In this document: positions 20,268 through 28,999 of the stretch, piece by piece
Position numbering within the stretch: the first letter of the stretch is position 1
Layout of the letters: each line of letters starts with the position of its first letter
Assembly: GCA_963784645.1 (NCBI GenBank)
Contig: CAWARY010000005.1
Coordinates: 434,001 to 498,000, forward strand
From: JBBRVW01 sp963784645
GTDB lineage: Bacteria; Actinomycetota; Actinomycetes; JACCUZ01
DNA: 64,000 nucleotides
Direction of reading: 5' to 3'
Position numbers and translations under genes: made by a program
The notes under the pieces: model-generated
Told to the model about the DNA's origin: nothing
What the model saw: only the letters and a program-made list of their open reading frames with translations
The model's database searches: none

Positions 20268-21824
20268 TTGCCTCCGGTGCCGCGGACCTGCTTGGTTGAG
20301 GCGGTGGCGGGGACCGGCAGCGAGGGGACCGAGGACCAGGCTACGCCGGAGCAGGTCGCTGAGTTCGGGCGCGCCTTCCGCGGGTTCCTTGACTGGGTCC
20401 ACTCCGAGGCGGCCACCGACCGCGCCAACCCCGTCGTCACGGTGGTGCGCGAGCACCTGGGCGAGGGCGTCACGCAGTCGGTCCTGACCCACGAGCTCCC
20501 GCTCTTCGAGCACGTCAACCTCCAGACCGCGCTCGACCGCTGGACCTCGTCGGACGGACGCCGGGTGACGGTCCACGGTGTCGCGGTGCCGCCGCACTTC
20601 CAGGCACCCGGGCTGCAGCACCTGGTGCACGGCGACGCCATGGGGCCGGTGCACCTCGCCGCTCCGGACCTCGTCGACCTCCCGTCCGGGCCCGACCGCA
20701 CCACGGCCTGCCTGCGGCGCGCCCTGCTCCTCGTCGAGGACGACCGCGGCCGGTACGTCGTGATGGTGCGCGGCCCCGACCGGCACGAGGAGCCCGTCCT
20801 CGCCGTCGAGGTGGCGGGGCTGCCGACCGCGGCGGCGCAGGAGGTGCTGCGGGAGCTGGCGGACCTCCGCCTGCAGCTCAACGTCTACCGCGGCCAGGTC
20901 GTCGAGCTCGTCCCGGGGGCGGGTGGCTTCGCCGTCCGGTTCCCGGTCCTCACGCCCACACCGCGGGCCGACGTGGTGCTGCCCGCCGAGACCCTGCATC
21001 GGGTCGAGCGCCACACCCTCGACGTCGTCGCGCACCGCGACGGACTCCGGCAGGCAGGGCAGCACCTGAAGCGGGGGCTGCTCCTCTACGGGCCACCCGG
21101 CACCGGCAAGACGCACACCACCCGTTACCTCGTGCAGCAGCTGCGCGGGGCCACGGTCCTCATGCTCTCCGGCCAGTCCCTGCACGCGATCGGTCCGATC
21201 ACTCAGCTCGCCCGCGACCTCCAGCCCTCGGTGCTGGTCCTGGAGGACGTCGACCTGGTCGCTGAGGACCGCGGCTACGGGCCGGGGGCGAGCCCCGTGC
21301 TCTTCACGCTCCTCGACGCGATGGACGGTGCGGCTGCCGACGCCGACATCCTGTTCCTGCTGACCACCAACCGCGCCGACCTGCTCGAGCCCGCGCTGGC
21401 CGCGCGCCCCGGCCGGGTCGACGTCGCGGTCGAGATCCCGCTCCCCGACGAGGACGGCCGGCGTCGCCTCCTCGAGGTCTACACCCGCGGCCTCGACGTC
21501 GACCTCGACGACGGGCAGCTGGCGTCGGTCGTCGCAAGGACCGAGGGTGTCACCGCCTCGTTCGTCAAGGAGCTCGTGCGGCGGGCGGTGCTCGAGTCGC
21601 TGACGAGCGGGCGACCGCCGTCGGCCCCGCTCACCTGGGACGTCGTGACTGCGGCGCTCGACGACCTGCTCGACGCCGGCCAGGCCGTCACGCGGGCGTT
21701 GCTCGGCGCGGGCGGGGACGCCGGGACAGGCCGCGCCGCCGGCGGTCACGGCGGAGCCGCCTGGCTCGGCGTCCCGACACCCGGCACGACGTACGGCTCG
21801 GTGACGCTGTGGCCCGACACGTGA
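20268..21824 (+). CDS. AAA+ family ATPase with uncharacterised N-terminal domain
   Basis: The protein of up to 518 residues has a C-terminal AAA+ module of the Cdc48/FtsH type. Walker A is LLYGPPGTGKTHTTR near residues 278-292, Walker B is VLVLEDVDLVAEDRGYG, and sensor 1 is LLTTNRADLLEPAL. The arginine-finger region is ARPGRVDVAVEIPLPDEDGR. The N-terminal 250 residues are not recognised and probably form a substrate or partner domain. The start is uncertain: TTG 20268 is the outermost, and internal TTG/GTG codons near 20290-20305 are possible. No adaptor is obvious nearby. Confidence 0.82.
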   Translation: MPPVPRTCLVEAVAGTGSEGTEDQATPEQVAEFGRAFRGFLDWVHSEAATDRANPVVTVVREHLGEGVTQSVLTHELPLFEHVNLQTALDRWTSSDGRRVTVHGVAVPPHFQAPGLQHLVHGDAMGPVHLAAPDLVDLPSGPDRTTACLRRALLLVEDDRGRYVVMVRGPDRHEEPVLAVEVAGLPTAAAQEVLRELADLRLQLNVYRGQVVELVPGAGGFAVRFPVLTPTPRADVVLPAETLHRVERHTLDVVAHRDGLRQAGQHLKRGLLLYGPPGTGKTHTTRYLVQQLRGATVLMLSGQSLHAIGPITQLARDLQPSVLVLEDVDLVAEDRGYGPGASPVLFTLLDAMDGAAADADILFLLTTNRADLLEPALAARPGRVDVAVEIPLPDEDGRRRLLEVYTRGLDVDLDDGQLASVVARTEGVTASFVKELVRRAVLESLTSGRPPSAPLTWDVVTAALDDLLDAGQAVTRALLGAGGDAGTGRAAGGHGGAAWLGVPTPGTTYGSVTLWPDT

Positions 21825-21896
21825 CCGGCGCGGCGTCCCGGGGTCGGCGATCAACTGGTTAGACACCTGTCCGACCTGTCCGGTTGGGTGTGGTGC

Positions 21897-22283
21897 ATGA
21901 CGATCCGCTGGCAGTGCATCTGCGTCGACGTGACCGACCCGGCGCCCGTGGCGGCGTTCTGGGAGCAGGCGCTGGGCTGGCGGCGTACCCACGACACCCC
22001 GGACGAGATCGTCCTCGAGCCACCGGCCGGCAGTCGCGAGGACGGCATCGCGCCGGACATCCTGGTCGGGCGGGTGCCCGAGGAGAAGACCGTCAAGAAC
22101 CGGCTGCACCTCGACCTGCGGCCCGACGACCAGGCCGCCGAGGTGGCCAGGCTCGAGGGGCTCGGCGCGACCCGGGTGTCGGTCGGGCAGGGCGAGGACG
22201 TCACCTGGGTGGTGCTGGCCGACCCGGGCGGCAACGAGTTCTGCGTCCTGCGTGCGCTGACCCCCGAGGAGCTCGCCGAATGA
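21897..22283 (+). CDS. VOC-family glyoxalase/dioxygenase-like protein
   Basis: The 128-residue single-domain protein begins MTIRWQCICVDVTDPAPVAA. It has the beta-alpha-beta-beta-beta VOC fold, with FWEQALGWRRT and the C-terminal VVLADPGGNEFCVLRAL, the usual metal/Glu-bearing strand. Substrate unknown. The stop overlaps the ATG of the ABC ATPase gene (ATGA), so it heads an exporter operon and might handle the transported compound or its stress product. That link is inference. Confidence 0.85.
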   Translation: MTIRWQCICVDVTDPAPVAAFWEQALGWRRTHDTPDEIVLEPPAGSREDGIAPDILVGRVPEEKTVKNRLHLDLRPDDQAAEVARLEGLGATRVSVGQGEDVTWVVLADPGGNEFCVLRALTPEELAE

Positions 22284-23248
22284 CGGTGATCGAGGCGAGC
22301 GGCCTGGGCCGCACGTACCGCACCCGGCTGAGCCCGTGGCGGCGGGCGACCAAGGAGGTCGAGGCGGTCCGCGGCGTCGACTTCGCGGTCGAGCGCGGCG
22401 AGCTGTTCGGGCTCTTGGGCCCGAACGGCGCCGGCAAGACGACGACGATCAAGATGCTGATCACGCTGCTGCTGCCGACCTCGGGCACCGCGCGGGTGCT
22501 CGGGCACGACGTCGTCGAGTCGCCGCGCGAGGTGCGCCGCAGGGTCGGCTACGTCTTCGGCGGCGACCGCGGGCTCTACGAGCGGCTGTCCGGCCTGGAC
22601 AACCTGCGCTACTTCGCCGAGCTGTACGGCGTCCCCGCCCGTGAGCAGAAGGCCCGGATCGCCGAGCTGCTGGAGCTGGCCGGGCTCACCGGCCGGGAGA
22701 AGGAGCGGGTCGAGGGCTACTCCCGCGGGATGCGGCAGCGCCTGCACATCGCGCGCGGGCTGCTGCACCGGCCCGAGGTGCTGTTCCTCGACGAGCCGTC
22801 GATCGGCATCGACCCGGTGGGCGCCCGCGAGCTGCGGTCGACGGTGGCCGACCTCCGGGCGGCCGGCACGACGATCCTGCTCACGACCCACTACATGTTC
22901 GAGGCCGACCAGCTGTGCGACCGGATCGCCGTGATCGCCGACGGCCGGATCGTCGCCGAGGGCACACCGGCCGATCTCAAGGCCCGGGTGGGCGAGGGGT
23001 CCGTGGTCGAGGTCGAGCTGTTCGGCGCACCGGACGGCGTGCTCGGGCGGGTCCAGGGTCTGGCCGGTGTGCGGTCGGCGGTGCTGGAGGAGCGCGGCCA
23101 GGTCCAGGTCCTGGTGGTCCGCGCCCACCCCCGTGCCGAGGTGACCCAGCTGGTGCTCGGCTGTCTCGACGGGATCGCGCTGGGCCGGGTCGCGACCCGT
23201 GAGCCCACCCTGGAGGACGCCTACGTCGAGCTGGTCGAGTCGGCATGA
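22280..23248 (+). CDS. ABC transporter ATP-binding protein (ABC-2 type, operon 1)
   Basis: The 322-residue ATPase shows Walker A in GLLGPNGAGKTTTIK, a signature variant in GYSRGMRQRLHIARGLLHRP, Walker B in VLFLDEPSIGIDP and the switch His in LLTTHYMFEADQLCD. It has a C-terminal regulatory extension of about 80 residues. It resembles drug/antibiotic exporter ATPases of the DrrA/CcmA type. ATG 22280 overlaps the VOC stop, and two permease genes follow with overlaps. The cargo is unknown. Confidence 0.92.
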   Translation: MTVIEASGLGRTYRTRLSPWRRATKEVEAVRGVDFAVERGELFGLLGPNGAGKTTTIKMLITLLLPTSGTARVLGHDVVESPREVRRRVGYVFGGDRGLYERLSGLDNLRYFAELYGVPAREQKARIAELLELAGLTGREKERVEGYSRGMRQRLHIARGLLHRPEVLFLDEPSIGIDPVGARELRSTVADLRAAGTTILLTTHYMFEADQLCDRIAVIADGRIVAEGTPADLKARVGEGSVVEVELFGAPDGVLGRVQGLAGVRSAVLEERGQVQVLVVRAHPRAEVTQLVLGCLDGIALGRVATREPTLEDAYVELVESA

Positions 23249-24033
23249 TCTCCGCACCGGCAACCCATGTCCTGCGCGTGCTCGCCAAGGGCTGGTTCTT
23301 CCACCTCAAGATGCTGTCCCGGTCCGCCTTCAACGGCATCCTGCAGATCCTCTGGCCGCTGTTCTTCGCCACCATCGCGTTCCTCATGTACGGCCTCGGC
23401 AGCGACGACCGCACGCTGCTGTACGCGTCGATCGGCGCCAGCGTGATGGGGGTGTGGTCGGCGGTGAGCACGTCCGGCAGCGGCGCGGTGCAGCGCGAGC
23501 GCTGGCAGGGCACCCTCGAGCTGCTGGTGGCCGCTCCGGTGCCGCTGGCAAGCGTGCTGCTGCCGATCACCACGGCCATGGCCACGGTCGGCCTCTACGC
23601 CATGGCGGCCACCCTGCTCTGGGGGCGGCTTCTGTTCGGCATCGACGTCACGATCGAGCACCCGTGGCTGTTCGCCCTGTCGGTCCCGGTGACCGTGCTC
23701 GCGATCGGCATGCTCGGCTTCCTGCTCAGCGTCACGGTCGTCCGGTACCGCAGCGGATGGGCGCTGGGCAACGCGTTCGAGCTGCCGGTCTGGCTGGTGT
23801 CCGGGTTCCTGGTGCCGATCAGCATCCTGCCCGACTGGGTGCGTCCGATCTCCTGGCTGCTCGCCCCCACCTGGGGGGTCCGCGCGATCCGGGAGTCGGC
23901 CCTGGGCGGGCAGCCGCTGCCGGACCTGCTGCTGTGCCTGCTGCTCGGCACCGCCTACCTGGCCATCGGTGTGCTCGCCGCGGGCGGCATCCTGCGGTCG
24001 GCCCGGCGCAACGCGACCCTCTCGCTGTCATGA
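23245..24033 (+). CDS. ABC-2 type permease, operon 1, first
   Basis: The 262-residue ABC-2 permease has about six membrane segments, beginning with ILQILWPLFFATIAFLMYGL. Its central stretch AVQRERWQGTLELLVAAPVP is the typical coupling loop preceding the second helix pair. ATG 23245 overlaps the ATPase gene stop (ATGA). It pairs with the next permease, giving a heterodimeric exporter. Confidence 0.9.
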   Translation: MISAPATHVLRVLAKGWFFHLKMLSRSAFNGILQILWPLFFATIAFLMYGLGSDDRTLLYASIGASVMGVWSAVSTSGSGAVQRERWQGTLELLVAAPVPLASVLLPITTAMATVGLYAMAATLLWGRLLFGIDVTIEHPWLFALSVPVTVLAIGMLGFLLSVTVVRYRSGWALGNAFELPVWLVSGFLVPISILPDWVRPISWLLAPTWGVRAIRESALGGQPLPDLLLCLLLGTAYLAIGVLAAGGILRSARRNATLSLS

Positions 24034-24827
24034 GCTCAGTCGTCAACGCGGCGCGGATCTTCGTGCTCGGCGGGATCATGAGCTACCGGGCGCTGTTCCA
24101 CTGGCTCTCGCCGTGGATCCTGATCCCGTCGTTCCTGGTCGGACCGATCGCTCAGATCCTGCTGTTCGCCTATCTCGGCCGCAACGCCGGCGTCGGGTCC
24201 GACGAGTTCTTCGTGATCGGCAACTCGCTGCAGTACGCGGCCATCCCGTGCCTGTTCGCGATGGGCAACACGATCGGCGACGAGCGGCAGGAGAAGACCC
24301 TCGGGATCATCCTGTCGACGCCGGCACCGCGAGTGCCGCTGTTCCTCGGCCGGGCGCTGCCCGTGATCCTCAACGGTTTCCTGGTCGCGGTGTTCGCACT
24401 GGTCGTCGGCGGCGCCATCTTCTCCATCGACGTCCCGCCGACGGCGTACCTGCCGATCGCGCTGGTCGCTCTGGTCGCGTCCTTCGCCTGCACCGGGCTC
24501 GGCCTGGTGACTGCCGCCCTGGCCCTGCGGGTCCGCGAGACGGCGGTGCTCGCCAACGTCATCTTCGGCTTCCTGCTCATCTTCTGCGGTGTCAACATCC
24601 CGCTCGACGCACTGCCCGGCTGGATGTCCTCGGTCGCCCCGTGGCTGCCCCTCACGCACGGCATCGACGCCGCCAGGCAGCTGGCCGACGGGGCCACACT
24701 CGGCTCGGTCGGCGGGGACCTGGCGCGTGAGGGCGCGATCGGGGCGGTCTACGTCCTCGTCGGCATGGCGATGCTGTCGTACTTCGAGTGGGAGAGCCGG
24801 CGGCGGGCGACGCTCGAGGTCTTCTGA
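24030..24827 (+). CDS. ABC-2 type permease, operon 1, second
   Basis: This second ABC-2 permease of 265 residues has about six membrane segments, with the coupling region IGDERQEKTLGIILSTPAPR. The C-terminal MAMLSYFEWESRRRATLEVF ends in the cytoplasm. ATG 24030 overlaps the preceding stop (ATGA), closing a four-gene operon VOC-ATPase-permease-permease. It is less than 30 percent similar by eye to the first permease, so they are not a recent duplication. Confidence 0.9.
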   Translation: MSSVVNAARIFVLGGIMSYRALFHWLSPWILIPSFLVGPIAQILLFAYLGRNAGVGSDEFFVIGNSLQYAAIPCLFAMGNTIGDERQEKTLGIILSTPAPRVPLFLGRALPVILNGFLVAVFALVVGGAIFSIDVPPTAYLPIALVALVASFACTGLGLVTAALALRVRETAVLANVIFGFLLIFCGVNIPLDALPGWMSSVAPWLPLTHGIDAARQLADGATLGSVGGDLAREGAIGAVYVLVGMAMLSYFEWESRRRATLEVF

Positions 24828-24921
24828 CGTCACCGCGGTCCGGACGTGAGACGCGCACAGACGTGGGGTCGCCGGTCGGGCAGGATGGCGGCGACCTGGA
24901 CATCCACCGGAGGTGGCGACC

Positions 24922-25317
24922 GTGACGGTTCTGCTGGCCTACATCCGCACGCCCGAGGGCGATGCCGCGCTCGCCGCTGCCGCCGAGGAGGCCGCCCGGC
25001 GCTCGACCGGCATCGTGCTGGTGAACGTGACCCGCCCGGCCGAGCAGGTCGACGCACCGTACTCGGCCGAGCAGCTGCTGGACGCCGCCGCCGAGCAGCT
25101 CGGCCGGGCCGGCGTCGAGGTCGAGCTGCGTCAGCTGCCCAGCAGCCCGGACACCGCCGAGGCTGTTGTCGCGGTGGCCGCCGAGATCCGGCCGGACCTC
25201 GTCGTGATCGGGCTCCGCCGGCGCACCGCCGTCGGCAAGCTCATCGTGGGCAGCACCTCCCAGCGGATCCTGCTCGGGGTGGACTGCCCCGTCCTCGCCG
25301 TGAAGGCGCCGCGCTGA
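24922..25317 (+). CDS. Universal stress protein family
   Basis: This protein of 131 residues is one UspA domain. It begins MTVLLAYIRTPEGDAALAAA. The nucleotide-binding end has DLVVIGLRRRTAVGKLIVGS and TSQRILLGVDCPVLAVKAP, with the G-x2-G-x9-G(S/T) pattern of ATP-binding members. GGAGG at about 24909 lies eight bases before GTG 24922 and favours this start over GTG 24913. The stress response role is inferred from the family. Confidence 0.88.
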   Translation: MTVLLAYIRTPEGDAALAAAAEEAARRSTGIVLVNVTRPAEQVDAPYSAEQLLDAAAEQLGRAGVEVELRQLPSSPDTAEAVVAVAAEIRPDLVVIGLRRRTAVGKLIVGSTSQRILLGVDCPVLAVKAPR

Positions 25318-25393
25318 GCCGCGAGCCACTCGTCCGGCCTGGCGTCGACGACGACCTGCCGCGGCTCTGTTCGCCCGTTCGCGCGACGACATT

Positions 25394-25448
25394 CGTGATC
25401 CACACGGGATCCGTGGCGAGAACTGGCACGAATTCGGTGTGGATCATG
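25394..25448. repeat. Dispersed palindrome, family 3, copy F
   Basis: TGATCCACAC and GTGTGGATCA form perfect 10-bp arms, 51 bp from outer edge to outer edge. The core has GGGATCCGTGG. A nested ATTCGTG/CACGAAT pair allows an alternative fold. The element lies between the usp and GNAT genes. Confidence 0.7.
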
Positions 25449-25587
25449 ACGCGAGACCGTCGGTGGGTAGTGCCAGCGATGACGTGACTGACCGATCCGA
25501 GCTCACGGACAGCGCCGGCATTGCCGCGTTCGGACGGACGCTGGATCAGCGGTTCCCACGATGGCCTTCGGGGGCGAAGATGGCGCC

Positions 25588-26064
25588 GTGGACGATCCTC
25601 CTGCCCTCCGGCTGGCACCCATCGATCAGCACAACTGGCGAGCCGCCGTAGCAGTGCAGGTATCCCCTGAGCAGGTCCAGCTTGTCGCTGGTCATCAACC
25701 GGTCGCCCTGGTCATCCTCGCCAAGGCGTACGTGCGGCCGTACGACCTCGACTGGGAGCCGCTCGCATTGACAACGACGACCTCGGTGGTCGGAGTCGTC
25801 GCCCTTGCTCACGCGCGTGCGCACACAGAGTTGCTTCACCTGGCGGTTGATCTGTCGCGGCAGGGGCGCGGGGTTGGATCGGCCGCGGTGGAGCTCCTGG
25901 TTGCGCACGTAGCCGAGACTCGACCGAGCTCGCAAGAAGTTCGGCTCACGGTTCATCCCGAGAACGCGCGTGCGCAGCGCCTGTACCGGAGCCGAGGCTT
26001 CCTGCCGAACGGGCAAGTCCGCGACGGCGAGCCGATGTGGTCACGTGACCTCACACGCGCGTAG
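25588..26064 (+). CDS. GNAT family N-acetyltransferase
   Basis: The 158-residue protein begins MDDPPALRLAPIDQHNWRAA. It has the GNAT acetyl-CoA loop SRQGRGVGSAAVELLVAHV and the C-terminal LTVHPENARAQRLYRSRGFL. The GTG at 25588 is chosen because a GAAGAT box lies six bases upstream and the fold starts just after. ATG 25561 is an in-frame alternative. Substrate unknown. It is bracketed by family-3 palindromes at 25394 and 26103. Codon use is somewhat less GC-biased than in the housekeeping genes. Confidence 0.82.
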   Translation: MDDPPALRLAPIDQHNWRAAVAVQVSPEQVQLVAGHQPVALVILAKAYVRPYDLDWEPLALTTTTSVVGVVALAHARAHTELLHLAVDLSRQGRGVGSAAVELLVAHVAETRPSSQEVRLTVHPENARAQRLYRSRGFLPNGQVRDGEPMWSRDLTRA

Positions 26065-26102
26065 GTGCCTTCCTGCGAGGCCTCGACGAGCATCGGGTCG
26101 TT

Positions 26103-26157
26103 CATGATCCAGAGCGGATCCGTTGGAGAAGCTGCTACCGATCCCCTGTGGATCACG
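26103..26157. repeat. Dispersed palindrome, family 3, copy G
   Basis: TGATCCAGAG and CTGTGGATCA pair with one mismatch, again spanning 51 bp. The core keeps CGGATCCGTTGG, as in copy F. It lies between the GNAT gene and the YjbR-like gene. Confidence 0.7.
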
Positions 26158-26256
26158 GGATGGGCGGTCAGAGCCCCAGACGCTGTGAACGCCTGCTCAT
26201 GCCCGTGGGCTACTCCGTGAGTCCGACCGATGTGTGTGCTGGCCTACGCTTCGCAG

Positions 26257-26559
26257 ATGACCCTGGAGGAGGTTGGTCGGTATGCGGAGTCGCTGCCGCA
26301 TGTCAAGCGCAAGGGAACCGAATCGCGTCCGGCGTGGTACGTCCATGACCGCCTGCTCGTGCGCCTGCATGACCCGAACACGCTGGTGATCCGGGTTCCC
26401 CTGAGTAGGCGGGAGTCGCTGCTCGAGACCTACCCGGACAGCTTCGGTGTCCCGCCGCGCATGGAGGCGCACCACAAGGTCGAGGCCTATCTCGATCGGG
26501 CACAGCCTCAGGCTGTGCGCACGGCCATCGACCTTGCCTGGGAGATGCAGCGTCGCTGA
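26257..26559 (+). CDS. MmcQ/YjbR-like protein
   Basis: The 100-residue protein begins MTLEEVGRYAESLPHVKRKG, the typical start of MmcQ/YjbR (CyaY-like fold) proteins. It continues with AWYVHDRLLVRLHDPNTLVI and a C-terminal AYLDRAQPQAVRTAIDLAWE helix. The biochemical role is unknown, although a DNA-binding role has been suggested for the family. An upstream ATG at 26230 would add nine residues. It is a single gene in the accessory stretch. Confidence 0.8.
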   Translation: MTLEEVGRYAESLPHVKRKGTESRPAWYVHDRLLVRLHDPNTLVIRVPLSRRESLLETYPDSFGVPPRMEAHHKVEAYLDRAQPQAVRTAIDLAWEMQRR

Positions 26560-26760
26560 AACGGCCGAACGCGACGCACTCTCATGCCGCGAGGGGGGCC
26601 GGTCGTGAGGAGCCGCTCTGCGATGCGGCGCGACGACACCCCGCTCGACTCAGTGCCGGCTCCGGAGAGCGGTTCTGTTCGCCATGGACAGTGCCTCGAC
26701 TGAGGCTTGCACCCGTATAGACACGTGGTGGCCCGAGGTCGCCGTCAGCGGGCGGCCGCA

Positions 26761-26766
26761 TAGGCT
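26761..26766 (+). promoter_or_regulatory. -10-like box TAGGCT for the MDMPI-like gene
   Basis: TAGGCT ends seven bases before GTG 26774. This supports that start rather than an upstream ATG at 26684. Confidence 0.45.
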
Positions 26767-26773
26767 CCTCGAT

Positions 26774-27382
26774 GTGAGTGTGTCCGCCGACGACGTCACC
26801 GCGGCGGTTGCCGCCGCCGTGGATGCCTTGAAGCCTGCGGCCGGGGCTGACTGGTCGGTGCGCGCCGGTGACCTGGAGTGGGACTGCTGGGAGACCGCCG
26901 AGCACGTCGCCGACGATCTCTTCTTCTACGCCGCGCAGCTTGGCGCCCCCGGCTACTCCGACTACCTTCCGCTGCGGGCCGAACCCAACCGCCCCGGTGG
27001 CGAGCCGAACACCATCCGGGTGGTGGCAGAGGCCGGACCTACCGGGCTGTTCACCACCCTGTCGGCCATGGGTGCGCTGCTCGCCTCGATGGTGCGTACC
27101 GCAGAGCAGGGGACCCGCGGGCACCACTCGTTCGGCGCGGCTGACGCCTCGGCGTCAGCAGCGATGGGCGTGCTGGAGGTCGTCGTGCACACCCACGACC
27201 TCGCCGCCGGTCTCGGGGTCGCCTGGGAGCCCGATCGCGACCTCTGCGCGCGGGTCCTTGCTCGCGTGATGCCCGAGGCGCCGCGCACCGACGACGCCTG
27301 GACGGACCTCCTGTGGGCGTGCGGGCGCATCGAGCGGGATGGCCGCGGGCGGCGTCCCGACGGCTGGCGGTGGCAGAACTGA
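26774..27382 (+). CDS. MDMPI/DinB-like mycothiol-dependent protein
   Basis: The 202-residue protein starts MSVSADDVTAAVAAAVDALK. It has the helical-bundle layout of the mycothiol-dependent maleylpyruvate isomerase N-terminal/DinB-like superfamily. Candidate metal-ligand His residues are in CWETAEHVADDLFFYAAQL and VLEVVVHTHDLAAGLGV. Mycothiol is the thiol of Actinobacteria. No reaction can be assigned. The start is GTG 26774, seven bases after a TAGGCT box; the first 30 residues of the longer frame look non-coding. Confidence 0.78.
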   Translation: MSVSADDVTAAVAAAVDALKPAAGADWSVRAGDLEWDCWETAEHVADDLFFYAAQLGAPGYSDYLPLRAEPNRPGGEPNTIRVVAEAGPTGLFTTLSAMGALLASMVRTAEQGTRGHHSFGAADASASAAMGVLEVVVHTHDLAAGLGVAWEPDRDLCARVLARVMPEAPRTDDAWTDLLWACGRIERDGRGRRPDGWRWQN

Positions 27383-27551
27383 CGCAGGGGTGCGATGACG
27401 TCCCTGCCTCGACCAGGAGTGGCCACCGGCACGCCGCGTCACCCGACCTGAGAGGTCAGCACATCTGGGCCGGCCCGACCTGCGATGAGTTCCGGCACGG
27501 ACCCGGGTCTTCAGGCACATCAACTATCCGCGCCCGCAGTCGGAGGCACCT

Positions 27552-28214
27552 GTGAAGCTCCTGCTCACGTCCGGCGGCGTCACGAACCCCAGCATCCGCT
27601 CGGCGCTCGTGCAGCTTCTCGGCAAGCCGATAGCCGAGTGCCACGCGCTCTGCGTCCCGACTGCACAGTGGGGTCACCCGATGTGCGGTCCGACATCGGT
27701 ACGAGGCTTTGTAGCCGCCGAGCCCGACTTCCGTCACCTGTCCGGCCTGGGCTGGGCGTCGCTGGGCGTCCTCGAGCTCACCGCCTTGTGCAGCATCGGC
27801 GCCGAGCGCTGGGTGCCGTGGGTCCGCGAGGCCGACGTGCTGCTCGTCGACGGCGGGGACGCGACCTACCTGTGTCACTGGATGCGCGAGTCCGGGCTGG
27901 CGGAGCTCCTGCCGTCGCTGAGCGACAAGGTCTGGGTCGGGGTGAGCGCTGGAAGCATGGTGATGACGCCGCGGATCGGTGCGAGATTCGTCGAGTGGCC
28001 GTCGGCGCCGGACGACCGAACCCTGGGAGTCGTCGACTTCTGCATCTTCCCGCACTTGGACGCCTTCCCGCAGAACACCGTGGCAGACGCGCAGCGGTGG
28101 GCCGCCGACATCGGCGGTCCGGCTTACGCCATCGATGAACAGACGGCCGTCAAGATCGTCGACGGCTCGGTCGAGGTCGTCTCCGAAGGGCACTGGAGGA
28201 AGTTCGGGGGATAG
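27552..28214 (+). CDS. Peptidase E family (S51) protein
   Basis: The protein of 220 residues has a class-I glutamine-amidotransferase-like fold. The nucleophile elbow is VWVGVSAGSMVMTPRIG with Ser near residue 132. DVLLVDGGDATYLCHWM and FPHLDAFPQNT are the other conserved parts. Family S51 hydrolyses Asp-X dipeptides and includes cyanophycinase relatives. CGGAGG at 27541 lies five bases before GTG 27552. It stands alone in the accessory stretch. Confidence 0.85.
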   Translation: MKLLLTSGGVTNPSIRSALVQLLGKPIAECHALCVPTAQWGHPMCGPTSVRGFVAAEPDFRHLSGLGWASLGVLELTALCSIGAERWVPWVREADVLLVDGGDATYLCHWMRESGLAELLPSLSDKVWVGVSAGSMVMTPRIGARFVEWPSAPDDRTLGVVDFCIFPHLDAFPQNTVADAQRWAADIGGPAYAIDEQTAVKIVDGSVEVVSEGHWRKFGG

Positions 28215-28419
28215 CCGCCGGCCCCGACGCCCTGTCCCACGCGGAACCGAGGTCGTCCGGTGCGGCGTGGACGTCGGGATTCTGCCCGCAGAGGCATCCC
28301 TGGTTCCGAAGGGCGACCTCGCACGCCGACGCGACCGTGCTCCCCGAGAGCGCCGGTCATGGGTTGCCTGGAGCGGGGTGGCGCCAACCGCCGTGGCACC
28401 GATGAGTTCGCCCTCCGCG

Positions 28420-28438
28420 GGACGTCTGATAGACGTCC
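28420..28438. promoter_or_regulatory. Candidate operator palindrome before the RibD-like gene
   Basis: GGACGTCT and AGACGTCC are perfect 8-bp arms with three bases between, centred 34 bp before ATG 28463. This geometry suits a dimeric regulator, but none is encoded next to it. Confidence 0.4.
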
Positions 28439-28462
28439 TGTGGTCACGACGGAAGGTTGAGC

Positions 28463-28999
28463 ATGCGCACCGTTGTTGCGTACGAGCTGCTGTCCCTCGA
28501 CGGGGTGGCCGAGGCGCCCGACTCGTTCATCCATGAGTGGGACGCGTCGGTCGACGCCCACCTGTCCGACGTGATCGCCGAGCAGGATGCGGTGATCCTC
28601 GGCCGCGGCAGCTATGAGGAATGGGCGCGGTTCTGGCCGACGAGCGACATCGAGCCGTTCGCGACGTTCATCAACGGGGTGCAGAAGTACGTGGCCACCT
28701 CCACGCCGTTGGGATCGGACTGGGCCAATGCGACTCGCATCGACGGCGACCTGGCCACGTTCGTCGACGGCCTGAGGAATCAGCCTGGAGGGGAGATCGG
28801 CGTTCATGCCAGCATCTCGGTGGCCAGGTCGATGCTCGCGACCGGACTCATCGACGTCCTCAAGCTGGTGATCGCACCGACGGTCGCGGGTGCCGGGCGC
28901 CGGCTGCTCGATGGTGTGCCGGCAACTCGACTCGAGCTGCTCGGCGCGGAGTCCTCGCCGAGCGGACACCTTCTCGTCACCTATCGCGTCCTCCGGTAG
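28463..28999 (+). CDS. RibD C-terminal/dihydrofolate-reductase-like protein
   Basis: The 178-residue protein begins MRTVVAYELLSLDGVAEAPD. It has the RibD_C fold with AVILGRGSYEEWARFW, GGEIGVHASISVARSMLATG and IDVLKLVIAPTVAGAGRRLL. These match the NADPH-binding and end strands of DHFR-like reductases common in Actinobacteria; the substrate is unknown. GGAAGG at 28451 fixes ATG 28463. An 8-bp palindrome upstream may be an operator. It is unlike folA, which is the true DHFR. Confidence 0.87.
   Translation: MRTVVAYELLSLDGVAEAPDSFIHEWDASVDAHLSDVIAEQDAVILGRGSYEEWARFWPTSDIEPFATFINGVQKYVATSTPLGSDWANATRIDGDLATFVDGLRNQPGGEIGVHASISVARSMLATGLIDVLKLVIAPTVAGAGRRLLDGVPATRLELLGAESSPSGHLLVTYRVLR

Noticed and set aside
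26684..26773. Longer N-terminus of the MDMPI-like protein from ATG 26684
   Set aside because: The extra 30 residues are unlike the family, and a TAGGCT box fits a start at 26774.
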